NCBI RefSeq assembly: GCF_008932295.1
Contig: NZ_WBWA01000002.1
Coordinates: 124,001 to 188,000 of the forward strand
Direction: 5' to 3'
DNA length: 64,000 nt
Source: Brucella tritici
Lineage (GTDB): Bacteria > Pseudomonadota > Alphaproteobacteria > Rhizobiales > Rhizobiaceae
A model generated the notes under the pieces. It worked only from the letters and a program-made list of their open reading frames with translations. It searched no databases and had not been told where the DNA came from. Below are positions 8,853-17,993 of the stretch, one piece after another (position 1 is the first letter of the stretch; every line of letters begins with the position of its first letter). A program made the translations under genes and the position numbers.

Positions 8853-9659
8853 TCATTTTGTCCTTTCGATCAAGGCCATGGCCGCATGCGGATTATGCGC
8901 CTTATAGCCGCTGATGACATAGAGGTAGACATCGCGGGCGACATGATCGGCAACAGGCGGCGTGACGGTTTTCAGTCCTTCGGGAAGCTCTCCCGCCGCA
9001 ATCGCCTTGGCGCGCGCCGCCCACTGGTCGAGATGGCTTTCGCTATAGCCGAGCGGTTCATTTTCTTCTGTGCCCATGATGCGAAGATAGGCGAAAGGCG
9101 CGGTCATATCGGCGAACTGCGGAAAGTCGCTGTCGCCTGCAATCACGACGGCCACACCATATTCACGCAGCAGGGCAATGAACTCCGGTGAATTGAAACT
9201 GTCGTGGCGCACTTCCACCGCATGACGCACATCGCGCCCGTCGACACGCTTCGGCAGAAGCTTCAAGAAAGCCTCGAAATCTACGGGATCGAACTTCTTT
9301 GTTCCCATGAACTGCCAGTTGACGACGCCGAGCTTGTCCTTCAGCTCCATCATGCCGCCGGTCATGAACCGCTCGATGCTTTCGCCCGCCTCCGCCAGCA
9401 CGCGGCGGTTGGTGGAAAAACGCGGTGCCTTCAATGAAAACACAAAACCTTCCGGCGTTTCATCGTGCCATTTGGCGAAGGTCGTGGGCTTCTGCGGACC
9501 ATAATAGGTGCTGTTGATCTCGATGGATGTGAGCTTGCTTGAAGCATATTCAAGCTGGCGCTTCTTCGACAGCTTTTCAGGATAAAAGCTCTTGTCCCAC
9601 GGTTCATAGGCCCATCCGCCAATACCGACGCGGATCTTGCCTGTGTTTTCCCTGGCCAT
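8853..9659 (-). CDS. DUF72 (YecE-like) domain protein
   Basis: A 268-residue DUF72 TIM-barrel-like protein, recognisable by the N-terminal IRVGIGGWAYEPWDKSFYPE, the SIEINSTYYGPQ strand and HAVEVRHDSF. The biochemical role of DUF72 proteins is not established. Longer starts exist up to 9707, but GGAGGA at 9666-9671 is properly spaced only from ATG 9659. It is transcribed with, and just upstream of, the D-aminopeptidase gene. No signal peptide. Confidence 0.85.
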   Translation of the reverse strand: MARENTGKIRVGIGGWAYEPWDKSFYPEKLSKKRQLEYASSKLTSIEINSTYYGPQKPTTFAKWHDETPEGFVFSLKAPRFSTNRRVLAEAGESIERFMTGGMMELKDKLGVVNWQFMGTKKFDPVDFEAFLKLLPKRVDGRDVRHAVEVRHDSFNSPEFIALLREYGVAVVIAGDSDFPQFADMTAPFAYLRIMGTEENEPLGYSESHLDQWAARAKAIAAGELPEGLKTVTPPVADHVARDVYLYVISGYKAHNPHAAMALIERTK

Positions 9660-9984
9660 CGCCATTCCTCCATACCGGTGCATCATGAGTTCATACAGTT
9701 TAGTCATGATGTTTAATCTGTATTCGCACCGCTGGCTATGTTCATATCAGCGTGCTTGACTGGGAGGAAAAGCAGACGGCTGAGGGTAAAACTCGGCCGC
9801 GAGACTAAGGCCCGGTGCACCTGTCGGCCATTTGGGTGCGTCTGACCATGAGTTCCCGTTCCCCCAAACACATGAATTGTCCGGATTTTCGGGACGATCT
9901 TTTTGAAAAGAGGCGGAAAAACCGCCCTTGCAAGGTAAGCCGGAATGGCGAGCCAGACATGGTGAGATTGAGGAAATGCATACA
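9660..9984. other. Intergenic region between DUF72 gene and ThDP-enzyme gene
   Basis: 325 bp that must contain the two divergent promoters. No convincing open reading frame, palindromic repeat or RNA gene was recognised. Confidence 0.5.
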
Positions 9985-11670
9985 ATGACGAGCAAACCCA
10001 ATGCCCGTACCGGAGGCCAGATTTTGGTGGATGCGCTGCGCATCCATGGGGCCGACCGCGTCTTCTGCGTACCCGGCGAGAGCTATCTCGCCGCGCTTGA
10101 CGCCTTTCATGATGCCAGCGACGCGATTGACCTGATCGTCTGCCGGCAGGAAGGCGGCGCGGCCTATATGGCGGAAGCCTATGGCAAGCTGACCGGCAAG
10201 CCCGGCATCTGCTTCGTCACACGCGGTCCAGGCGCAACCAATGCCTCGGTTGGCGTGCACACGGCTTTTCAGGATTCAACGCCGATGCTGCTCTTCATCG
10301 GTCAGGTCGCCAGCGATCAGGTCGAGCGCGAGGCATTTCAGGAAATCGATTACCGTCGCATGTTCGGCCAGATGGCCAAATGGGTCGTCCAGATCGACGA
10401 CGCCGCCCGCATTCCGGAACTCGTCAGTCAGGCCTTTCACCGCGCCGTCAACGGACGTCCCGGCCCGGTCGTGATCGCCCTGCCGGAAGATATGTTGACA
10501 TCCTATGCCGCCGTCAGCGACGCACCAGCCTTTAAACAGGTTCAGATGCATCCGGGTGCGAACCAGTTGCAGGACATGCAGGCGCTGCTTTCAAAGGCCG
10601 AGCGGCCTCTGGTGATCGTCGGCGGTGGCGGCTGGAATGCCAGAGCCATTGGCGACCTGCAGAAATTTGCCGAAAACATGCACCTGCCCGTCGCAGCGTC
10701 TTTCCGCTGCCAGGATATGTTCGACAACACCCACCCGCTTTATGCTGGCGAAATGGGAACCTCGATCAGCCCCAAGCTGGCGCAGCGCGTTCGCGATGCC
10801 GATCTGCTGATCGTGATCGGTGCCCGCCTCGGCGAAATGACGACGCAGGGCTACGAACTGGTATCCATTCCGGTGCCGCAGCAGAAGCTCGTCCATATCC
10901 ATCCGGGCGCAGAAGAACTGGGCCGCGTTTATCATGCAGACGTTCCGGTCAATGCTTCCATGCCTGCCTTCTGTGCGGCAGCGGCAAAGCTTGCGCCGGT
11001 TGCCGATCCGCGCTGGAAGGCATGGACCGACAGCGCCAATGCCGATTACCGCGACAACATCAAGTCGCCGGTCATCCCCGGCGATGTGCAGATGGGCGAA
11101 GTGATGGAATGGCTGCGCGCACATCTGCCAGCCGACGCCATCATCACCAATGGCGCAGGCAACTATTCCGCCTGGCCGCACCGCTTCTACCAGTACCGTA
11201 CCTATCGCAGCCAGTTGGCCCCCACCAACGGCTCGATGGGCTATGGCGTACCGGCTGCGGTCGCAGCCAAGCTCACCGCGCCGGAACGCACGGTGGTGGC
11301 TTTTGCGGGCGACGGCTGTTTCCTCATGAACGGTCAGGAACTGGCAACGGCGGCGCAATATGGCGCCAATGCCATCTTCATCGTCGTCAATAACGGCATG
11401 TACGGCACGATCCGCATGCATCAGGAACGCACCTATCCGGGCCGCGTTTCCGGCACCGGCCTTGCCAATCCCGACTTCGCAGCGCTTGCACGCGCCTATG
11501 GCCTGCATGGCGAAGTGGTGGAAAAGACCGCTGATTTCGCACCGGCCTTCGAGGCTTGCGAAAAGTCCGGCAAGCCGGGCCTCATCGAAATCCGCATCGA
11601 TCCCGAAGCGCTTTCACCGAAGATGAGCCTCAGCCAGATGCGCGAGCAGGGTCTCGCCAAGCAGAGATAA
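9985..11670 (+). CDS. Thiamine-diphosphate-dependent enzyme of the acetolactate synthase family
   Basis: A 561-residue IlvB-like protein with three ThDP-enzyme domains: the N-terminal Pyr domain with the activating Glu in VCRQEGGAAYMAEAYGKLTG, a central domain (SKAERPLVIVGGGGWNA), and a C-terminal PP domain with the GDG-x-N motif (GDGCFLMNGQELATA, VVNNGMYG). No small regulatory subunit follows, and a terminator closes the unit, so it is probably a catabolic carboligase/decarboxylase rather than biosynthetic acetolactate synthase. ATG 9985 fits the GAGG at 9970-9973 better than ATG 9976. The gene is monocistronic and its substrate is unknown. Confidence 0.83.
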   Translation: MTSKPNARTGGQILVDALRIHGADRVFCVPGESYLAALDAFHDASDAIDLIVCRQEGGAAYMAEAYGKLTGKPGICFVTRGPGATNASVGVHTAFQDSTPMLLFIGQVASDQVEREAFQEIDYRRMFGQMAKWVVQIDDAARIPELVSQAFHRAVNGRPGPVVIALPEDMLTSYAAVSDAPAFKQVQMHPGANQLQDMQALLSKAERPLVIVGGGGWNARAIGDLQKFAENMHLPVAASFRCQDMFDNTHPLYAGEMGTSISPKLAQRVRDADLLIVIGARLGEMTTQGYELVSIPVPQQKLVHIHPGAEELGRVYHADVPVNASMPAFCAAAAKLAPVADPRWKAWTDSANADYRDNIKSPVIPGDVQMGEVMEWLRAHLPADAIITNGAGNYSAWPHRFYQYRTYRSQLAPTNGSMGYGVPAAVAAKLTAPERTVVAFAGDGCFLMNGQELATAAQYGANAIFIVVNNGMYGTIRMHQERTYPGRVSGTGLANPDFAALARAYGLHGEVVEKTADFAPAFEACEKSGKPGLIEIRIDPEALSPKMSLSQMREQGLAKQR

Positions 11671-11674
11671 AAGC

Positions 11675-11702
11675 AAAAAGCCCCGGTTTTCCGGGGCTTT
11701 TT
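11675..11702. terminator. Bidirectional rho-independent terminator
   Basis: Perfect stem AAAAGCCCCGG / CCGGGGCTTTT around a TTTT loop, A-rich before and T-rich after. It lies 5 bases after the ThDP-enzyme stop and just before the end of the convergent binding-protein gene, so it can serve both. Confidence 0.9.
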
Positions 11703-11720
11703 CATAGAAGGCTCTGATCT

Positions 11721-12740
11721 TTACTTTACAGGCGGCGCGTACATCAGCCCGCCCTGGTTCCACAGCGCATTGATGCCGCGGTCGATCTTGAGCAGGCTGC
11801 CCTTGCCGATCGTGCGCTCGAACATTTCACCATAATTGCCGATCTTGGAGACGATATTATAGGCCCATTTCGGCTCAAGTCCGAGCTGCTGGCCGCTATC
11901 GCCTTCCGAACCGAGGAAACGGCGCACGTCCGGCTTCTTGGAATTGAGGTCCGCCTCTGCCGAAGCCTGCGTAATGCCCAGTTCCTCAGCCTCAAGCATT
12001 GCAAACAGGGTCCAGCGAACGATGTTGAACCATTTGTCGTCGCCCTGGCGGACGGCAGGTCCGAGCGGCTCCTTGGAAATCACTTCCGGCAAAACGGTGA
12101 ATGCATCGGGTTCGGCAAGCTTCAGACGTTGCGCATAAAGTGCGGACGCATCGGTCGTGTAAACGTCACAGCGACCCGTTTCAAACGCCTTCAGGATACC
12201 ATCGGCAGAATCGATCACCACCGGCTCATATTTGATATTGTTGGCATTGAAATAATCGGCAGCGTTCTGTTCGGTGGTCGTACCCTGTTCGGTGCAGACT
12301 GACGCGCCGTCGAGTTTCAGCGCGCTATCGATGCCCAGATCCTTGCGGATCATGAAGCCCTGACCGTCATAATAGGCCGTGCCGACGAAATGGACACCCA
12401 TGCCCGCATCGCGCGAAAGTGTCCAGGTGGTCTGGCGCGAAAGCAGATCGACCGTGCCCGACTGCAACGCAGTGAAGCGCTCCTTGGTCGAAAGCGGTAT
12501 GAAGCTCACCTTGTCAGGATCGCCGAAGACTGCCGCCGATACAGCGCGGCAGAAATCAATATCGAAGCCGGTCCATTTTCCCTGATCGTCGGGCGACGAA
12601 AAGCCTGCAACGCCCTGACTGACGCCGCAATTGATCTTGCCGCGCTCCTTCACGGTCGAAAGCGTATCCGCCTGCGCCCCACTTTGAGCAGACAGGGCAA
12701 AGCCCGCCGCCAATAACGAACCCAAAACTATTTTTTTCAT
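11721..12740 (-). CDS. General L-amino-acid ABC transporter periplasmic binding protein, AapJ/BztA type (orphan)
   Basis: A 339-residue solute-binding protein with a Sec signal (about residues 1-25, ending SGAQA) and the AapJ/BztA hallmark region INCGVSQGVAGFSSPDDQGKWTGFDIDFCRAVSAAVFGD. Start 12740 is backed by GGGAGGAGGAAC. No permease or ATPase gene lies on either side, so this is a stand-alone binding protein that either docks on a transporter encoded elsewhere or acts in sensing. It is read in the same direction as the large fusion gene upstream, from which a palindromic repeat separates it. Confidence 0.88.
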   Translation of the reverse strand: MKKIVLGSLLAAGFALSAQSGAQADTLSTVKERGKINCGVSQGVAGFSSPDDQGKWTGFDIDFCRAVSAAVFGDPDKVSFIPLSTKERFTALQSGTVDLLSRQTTWTLSRDAGMGVHFVGTAYYDGQGFMIRKDLGIDSALKLDGASVCTEQGTTTEQNAADYFNANNIKYEPVVIDSADGILKAFETGRCDVYTTDASALYAQRLKLAEPDAFTVLPEVISKEPLGPAVRQGDDKWFNIVRWTLFAMLEAEELGITQASAEADLNSKKPDVRRFLGSEGDSGQQLGLEPKWAYNIVSKIGNYGEMFERTIGKGSLLKIDRGINALWNQGGLMYAPPVK

Positions 12741-12853
12741 TGTTCCTCCTCCCAGAGTTTCAGGCCAGAGTTTCGGCCCAGAATTTCGAAAAAGCCGATC
12801 CATTGCCCGGCAGCATGCCGCCGGGCCTGTTGTTATTCACATTCACTCGAAAC

Positions 12854-12959
12854 TAGAGCAGTTCCTGTTTTGATTGAATCATTGGAAATGCTCTATCTGT
12901 TTGTTTTTACGCATGTCTTTATCCCGAAACCGGTTACCGCTTTCGGGAGACATGCTCTA
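12854..12959. repeat. Mosaic palindromic repeat, copy 2 (composite)
   Basis: Read on the minus strand, TAGAGCATGTCTCCCGAAAG starts the repeat, followed by a CCGGTTTCGGGATAAAGACATGCG-like half, a spacer AAAACAAACAGATAGAGCAT and a second module ending TGCTCTAG. The stop codon of the fusion gene (12957-12959) is the first TAG of this repeat. Confidence 0.8.
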
Positions 12960-15900
12960 CTTCAGCGCAGCCGCGAAGCTATCCTCCAGAACGCTCAGCA
13001 GATGATCGGCATTGGCGCGCGTGAAGATCATCGGCGGGCGCATTTTCAGAACATTGTCGAACGGACCTTCGGTTCCCATCAGGATGCCGCGTTCGCGCGC
13101 GCCATCATTGATCTTCTTGGCCAGAGCCGTTGCCGGTTCCTTGGTCTTGCGATCCGTGACCAGCTCGATACCGAGGAACAGCCCCTGCCCGCGCACATCG
13201 CCGATGATATCGAAGCGCTTCTGCATCGAACGGAACCCGTCGATGAGATAGTTGCCTATATCGAGCGCGTTGCGGCGCAGATCGTTGCGTTCAATCACAT
13301 CCAGCACTGCCAGACCTGTCGCGCAGGAAACCGGATTGCCGCCGAATGTGTTGAAATATTCCATCCCATTGTTGAAGCTGTTGGCTATTTCACGGGTCGT
13401 TACCACAGCCGACATCGGATGACCGTTGCCGATGGGCTTGCCCATGGTGACGATATCCGGCACCACGTCCTGCATTTCAAACGCCCACCAGTGGCTACCG
13501 ACACGGCCGAAGCCGACCTGCACCTCATCCGCGATGCAGACACCACCAGCCGCCCGCACCATCGCGTAGACCTCCTGCAGATAGCCTTCCGGCAGGAAGA
13601 CCTGACCGGCGACGCTCGGGATCGACTCGGCAATGAAATAAGCCGGGCCGCGTCCAAGGCTTTTGATGGCCTCGATCTGCTCGGCAATGCTTTCAGCAAA
13701 GCGCTTGCCATGTTCCGCCAGCGGCCAGTTTTCCGGCGCGCGGTAGCTGTCGGGGATGACGGCCTCGAACACATGGTCCGGACGTCCCTTGCCGCCCTTG
13801 CGCTTGTATTTGTAAGGGCTGAGATCAATCAGCTCCTGTGTCGTGCCGTGATAGGCCCAGTCGAGCACCAGCGCATCGCGCTGGCCCGAATGCGCACGTG
13901 CCATGCGCAGCGCCAGACTGTTCGCTTCACTGCCCGAGCAGGCAAACGAGGCTACCGTCAAGCCTTCCGGCAAGGTCGCCGTCAGGCGCTCGGCATAGGA
14001 AATGATGCTGTCATGCAGATAACGCGTATTGGTGTTGAGGATCGCGGCCTGTCTGGCAATCGCTTCCACCACTTGCGGATGAGCATGACCGAGATGGCAG
14101 ACATTGTTGAAGCAATCGAGATAGGCACGGCCCCGATTGTCGATCAGCCATGCCCCTTCGCCGCGCACGAACTTGATCGGCTCGGAATAGGAGATGGAGA
14201 GGTTCGGCAGCAGAATATCCTTGCGGGCGCTGACGATTTCAGCGCGCGTACGTCCGGTCTGGTGGAACGCTTCTGCCGGAATATCGGCAAGGACTGCGGC
14301 ATCCGGGAATATATCAGCCCAGACATCGAGATAGGCATATTCGCCAACGCCCAGAATTTCCGCTGCCGTGAGGCCGGTATCGGTCGAAATCTGGAAATGG
14401 AGATGCGGCGTCCAGCCACCATTCTCGTGCATGTCGCCCATAGCGCCGACAAGATCACCGGCGGCGAGCTTTTGCCCCGGCTTCAACCGGGCAACAGCTT
14501 CATGCGCCATATGGCCCCAGAGCGTGATGAAAGCCGGGCAGCCTTCCGGCTGATGCTCCAGCGCGATAAGCCCGCCATAGCCGAGCGGCGCGGTCTCGAT
14601 CTCGACGCTTTTCACAGTGGCTGCAAGCGGCGTGTAGACGGGCGTGCCTGCCGGCATGAACAGGTCGAGGCCCAGATGGTGGACACGCCGCTCGCCTTCG
14701 ACAAAGCGCGAACGGAACGCCTCATCGGTATAGACAGTACGCTTTTCGCCCCATGGACCGATGCCGAGCTGCACATGGTTGCGGGCGCAGAAATCGTCCC
14801 ACCAGGCGGTCGCTTCCTTCGGGCGCTGCCCGGCGGAATCGACCGTCATCACATGAGCCGGGTCGCCATAGGGCACCAGCGCCTTGGTCATGGTCGCCGG
14901 ATGCGGGTGAACGATCGGGGCGAAGTTCTTTCGGTTGGCACTGATCCAGTCGCGCACCGCACCCGCACCGTCGACAGCATCGAAACCGCAGGCCTTGCGC
15001 AAAATGGCGGTGGCAAAGCGCGGGTTCATGGCATCGAGCTTGTGCAGAAGCCGCCATGCAGGCGCTTCGCTGATCGCAAGATAAGGATTATCATCGGTCT
15101 TTTCGCGGCGTGAGGCCGACAGCGTGACGCTCGTGACGAGGCGCATCGCAATCAGATCGAATATGAGATCGATTTCCTGCGGCAAAAGCGGATATTTCGC
15201 ATGGAACCCGGCAGCAAGAGCTGCGGCTGCACCAATCGGGTCGTCCATGTCCAGAATGGAATAGGCAGCGGCAATTGCCACTTCGGCGACCAGAACGGTG
15301 TGGACCGCATCGCCGAAATCGATCAGCCCGGCGATACGCTCGTTGTCCTGTGGGTCGACCAGCACATTCCAGTCATTGGCGTCGCTGTGGATCACCTGGG
15401 CGCGCTGGAGCGGCAGCTTTGGCGCGACATCGCGCTCGAAACGAACAAGGAAACGCTCGACGACGGCGCGGTCTTCCGGCTTGTCGATGAAATGCAGGCG
15501 GTCACGCGCCCGGCCCGCATGGCGCACGTCCCAGTCGAAATCGCGCAAGGCGCCCGGATGAATGAAGCCCTGCAAGGCGCGGTCCAGTTGCCCCAGCGCA
15601 CCGCCCAGATTGTGCATCAGCGTGTTGGTGCGCTTGACCTCGGCCAGCGGCGTTCCGGGAAGCCAGCTTGCCACCCGCAACGCATGCGGCTTGCCCGCTT
15701 CCTTTTCGATAGAGGCCAGCACCTCACCCGACAGGCTCGCCTTCAGGCGCGGCACGGCAAGCGCCGGATCGGCCTTGGCCAGATGCTGCAGCAGCGCGGT
15801 CTGGAACTCGCTTTCGACACGCGGCTCGCTGGCATTGACGACCTTCAGAATCCAGCCCCCCGATCCATTGCCCGTCTTCAGCCGGAAATTGCGGTCGCGC

Positions 15901-16007
15901 TCGCTGTCGAGCGGCGAGGCACTCGCCGTCACGCCGAAATGAAGCTGGGCCAGCACTTCAGCCTCTTGCGGAGAAAAATCGGGAGCGGGATGCGAAAGAT
16001 CGGTCAT
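12957..16007 (-). CDS. Three-domain fusion: APH-type kinase + M23-like peptidase + class-III PLP aminotransferase/lyase
   Basis: A 1016-residue protein with three recognisable modules. Residues ~1-340 form an aminoglycoside-phosphotransferase-fold kinase (catalytic loop [14 protein letters not shown], with Ser replacing the usual Gly, and metal loop LIDFGDA). Residues ~390-560 resemble an M23/LytM metallopeptidase ([25 protein letters not shown]). Residues ~590-1016 form a class-III PLP enzyme ([49 protein letters not shown] with the PLP lysine). In animals, homologous kinase and PLP-lyase proteins act in sequence on hydroxylysine (kinase AGPHD1, phospho-lyase AGXT2L2), so phosphorylation of an amino alcohol followed by phosphate elimination is my best inference. 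No signal peptide. An Lrp/AsnC gene diverges upstream. Confidence 0.85.
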   Translation of the reverse strand: MTDLSHPAPDFSPQEAEVLAQLHFGVTASASPLDSERDRNFRLKTGNGSGGWILKVVNASEPRVESEFQTALLQHLAKADPALAVPRLKASLSGEVLASIEKEAGKPHALRVASWLPGTPLAEVKRTNTLMHNLGGALGQLDRALQGFIHPGALRDFDWDVRHAGRARDRLHFIDKPEDRAVVERFLVRFERDVAPKLPLQRAQVIHSDANDWNVLVDPQDNERIAGLIDFGDAVHTVLVAEVAIAAAYSILDMDDPIGAAAALAAGFHAKYPLLPQEIDLIFDLIAMRLVTSVTLSASRREKTDDNPYLAISEAPAWRLLHKLDAMNPRFATAILRKACGFDAVDGAGAVRDWISANRKNFAPIVHPHPATMTKALVPYGDPAHVMTVDSAGQRPKEATAWWDDFCARNHVQLGIGPWGEKRTVYTDEAFRSRFVEGERRVHHLGLDLFMPAGTPVYTPLAATVKSVEIETAPLGYGGLIALEHQPEGCPAFITLWGHMAHEAVARLKPGQKLAAGDLVGAMGDMHENGGWTPHLHFQISTDTGLTAAEILGVGEYAYLDVWADIFPDAAVLADIPAEAFHQTGRTRAEIVSARKDILLPNLSISYSEPIKFVRGEGAWLIDNRGRAYLDCFNNVCHLGHAHPQVVEAIARQAAILNTNTRYLHDSIISYAERLTATLPEGLTVASFACSGSEANSLALRMARAHSGQRDALVLDWAYHGTTQELIDLSPYKYKRKGGKGRPDHVFEAVIPDSYRAPENWPLAEHGKRFAESIAEQIEAIKSLGRGPAYFIAESIPSVAGQVFLPEGYLQEVYAMVRAAGGVCIADEVQVGFGRVGSHWWAFEMQDVVPDIVTMGKPIGNGHPMSAVVTTREIANSFNNGMEYFNTFGGNPVSCATGLAVLDVIERNDLRRNALDIGNYLIDGFRSMQKRFDIIGDVRGQGLFLGIELVTDRKTKEPATALAKKINDGARERGILMGTEGPFDNVLKMRPPMIFTRANADHLLSVLEDSFAAALK

Positions 16008-16156
16008 GGGAGGCGCTTCACGGGTTGAATATGAATGGGAAGTAACAGGATGAGCTTGGCATGTCCGCGATTTTCAGGCATCAGAAAAGGCGTCGGTCAG
16101 ACCGGCACTTTGCCGGAATGGACCGGTACATTTACGGCAGCACGAAAGAACCGACC

Positions 16157-16597
16157 ATGCGGGAACTGGATGCGAAAGATCGCGAGATACTGGCCATTCT
16201 CTCCAAGGAAGCGCGCATTCCGCTGAAAACGCTGGCGGGCCGCATCGGTCTTTCGCGCAGCGCAACCGGGGAGCGCGTCGCCAATCTTGAGAAGAATGGT
16301 GTCATTCGCGGCTACAGGGCGGATATCGGCCAGATCGACAAGAATGTCATTCGCGCCATGATTCTGGTCAGTCTCAAGCGCACCCCGGCACTCGGCCTCC
16401 TCGATGAACTGGCGCGTCATGCCGAAGTGCGCCGGGTCTCCTCGGTGAGCGGCCAGCTCGATTTGATTGTCGAGGTTGAAGTCCCCTCCATAGACCGGCT
16501 CAACAGCCTGCGCGATCTCATCGCCACTCATGAAACTGTAGAGGATCTCACTACGGCAATTGTGCTTCGCCGTGATATCGAGCGTGAAACCGTTTGA
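16157..16597 (+). CDS. Lrp/AsnC-family transcriptional regulator
   Basis: A 146-residue Lrp/AsnC regulator with an N-terminal helix-turn-helix (DAKDREILAILSKEARIPLKTLAGRIGLSRSATGERVANLEKNGVIRGY) and a C-terminal RAM ligand domain (VSSVSGQLDLIVEVEVPSIDRLNSLRDLI). Starts at 16061 and 16118 would add an atypical basic leader; ATG 16157 gives the usual family length, although its ribosome site is weak. It diverges from the kinase-peptidase-lyase fusion, the obvious target, with an amino acid or amino alcohol as plausible effector. Confidence 0.85.
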   Translation: MRELDAKDREILAILSKEARIPLKTLAGRIGLSRSATGERVANLEKNGVIRGYRADIGQIDKNVIRAMILVSLKRTPALGLLDELARHAEVRRVSSVSGQLDLIVEVEVPSIDRLNSLRDLIATHETVEDLTTAIVLRRDIERETV

Positions 16598-16694
16598 AAT
16601 CAGGCTCCACAACTTTAGTTTGGACTACTACAATTTAAGGTAGACATTCTACCGCAAGTCGAACATAACGCCCCTGGGTTGAAAAGGAGGGGAC

Positions 16695-16784
16695 ATGAAG
16701 ACGCTTAATCTATTCATTATCGGGTTCGGCTTTACCGCGCTCGTCATCACATGCATTTTCGCCATTGGCGGCGGTACGATCTGA
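16695..16784 (+). CDS. 29-residue hydrophobic small protein
   Basis: A short frame starting MKTLNLFIIGFGFTALVITC and ending IFAIGGGTI. It is preceded by an excellent Shine-Dalgarno (AAAAGGAGG at 16682-16690) 4 bases from the ATG. About 20 consecutive residues are hydrophobic, so it would span the membrane once with a Lys near the N-terminus. It sits alone between the AsnC and LysR genes, 98 bp after asnC. The ribosome site and composition argue that it is translated, but no function or family is recognised. Confidence 0.5.
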   Translation: MKTLNLFIIGFGFTALVITCIFAIGGGTI

Positions 16785-16813
16785 CCGGCAACGAACGACA
16801 ATCTCCCTATAAT

Positions 16814-17728
16814 TCATGCCCGCAGCAGGGATTCCCCAAGGAAAATTGCTGAAGATTCGCGCACCGAGCGGATCATGAAATCGCTCAGCACCCGGATTCG
16901 CGGTGCGGCCACCACATCAATGTGGCAGCTCATCCAGTATTCACGCACCAGATGCATTTCGCGCGGCAGAACCGGAACCAGTTCCGGATGCCGACTGGCG
17001 ATGAAGTAAGGCAGCACGCACAGGCCATAGCCGATCTGCGTGGCGATAAGCTGCGCATGGATGCTTGAACTTTGATAGGTGCAGCGCTGCCCCGGCAGGA
17101 TTTCGCGCATGTAATCGAGACCGGGCGTGAACACCATGTCGTCGATGTAGCCGATGAACGGGTGCCGTGCCATATCCTCGCGCGTCCTGATCGGCGGATG
17201 CCGCTCCAGATAATCGCGATGACCATAAATAAAAAGCCGATACGGCGTCAGCTTCTCGCTGTGATAGGGGCCGGTGCGCGGCATATGCAGCGTGATCGAC
17301 AATTCCGCCTCGCGACGTGACAGCGACATGATCTGCTGGATCGTCACCACCTCCACGAACAGGCTCGGATAGGATTGCGCCAGCACCGGCAGACGGTCGG
17401 CAAGAAAGAAATTGCCGAAACCTTCCAGCGTCGAAAGGCGAACGACGCCTGACAGCGCCGCCAGATTGCCGGTGGCTTCGGTCTGGAACTTCATCGCCTC
17501 ACGTTCCATGACTTCGGCGGAGTTCACCAGCCGTTCGCCGATCGGCGTCAGCAGATAGCCGCGCGGATTGCGCTCGAACAGCTTGGTCGCAAGGGCCTGT
17601 TCCAGCCGGTCGATCCGACGCAGAACCGTGACATGGCTGGTGCGCAATTGCCGCGCCGCCGTCGAGAGCTGGCCGGTGCGCGCAACCGCAAGAAAATATT
17701 GCAGATCGTCCCATGTGAACTGCCGCAT
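16814..17728 (-). CDS. LysR-family transcriptional regulator
   Basis: A 304-residue LysR protein with an N-terminal winged helix-turn-helix (DDLQYFLAVARTGQLSTAARQLRTSHVTVLRRIDRLEQAL) and a C-terminal substrate-binding domain. It diverges from the substrate-binding gene of the branched-chain-type transporter, with a 265-bp spacer that contains a perfect 10-bp-arm palindrome with LysR-box geometry. It therefore most likely controls the transporter-GMC dehydrogenase operon and itself. Its inducer is presumably the transported compound or its oxidation product (inference). Confidence 0.88.
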   Translation of the reverse strand: MRQFTWDDLQYFLAVARTGQLSTAARQLRTSHVTVLRRIDRLEQALATKLFERNPRGYLLTPIGERLVNSAEVMEREAMKFQTEATGNLAALSGVVRLSTLEGFGNFFLADRLPVLAQSYPSLFVEVVTIQQIMSLSRREAELSITLHMPRTGPYHSEKLTPYRLFIYGHRDYLERHPPIRTREDMARHPFIGYIDDMVFTPGLDYMREILPGQRCTYQSSSIHAQLIATQIGYGLCVLPYFIASRHPELVPVLPREMHLVREYWMSCHIDVVAAPRIRVLSDFMIRSVRESSAIFLGESLLRA

Positions 17729-17776
17729 GCACCCCTCCCAAACAATTGCAGCAGCTTATGCTGCTCTATCTGTACG

Positions 17777-17801
17777 TTTTTGAACAGACGGTGTTCAAAA
17801 A
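17777..17801. promoter_or_regulatory. Candidate LysR operator (perfect inverted repeat)
   Basis: Arms TTTTTGAACA (17777-17786) and TGTTCAAAAA (17792-17801) are perfectly complementary with a 5-base spacer, and they contain the T-N11-A pattern of LysR sites. It lies 49 bp upstream of the lysR start and ~190 bp upstream of the transporter operon. A second small inverted repeat GCAGCA/TGCTGC lies nearby at about 17749-17765. Confidence 0.6.
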
Positions 17802-17993
17802 TTGTTGTTCGTGTACGCATTTGTCAATGCTACCGTTCTAATTCAAAGCCCGAGCGGAGGAACAAATCGGGCGCAAGGGAGGGATGAACGACAAAGAGGA
17901 TAAGTCGTTTCCTGCCTGGCAAAGACTGCTTGAAGGAGGATGCCGTGCGGTTTTTCCGCAATGGCTCAAAGTGTTGATTGGGAGGAGCACTTC

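Noticed and set aside
12870..15113. A 747-codon open frame antisense to the kinase-peptidase-lyase fusion
   Set aside because: The opposite strand has three clear enzyme domains; this frame has no recognisable motif and begins inside a palindromic repeat.
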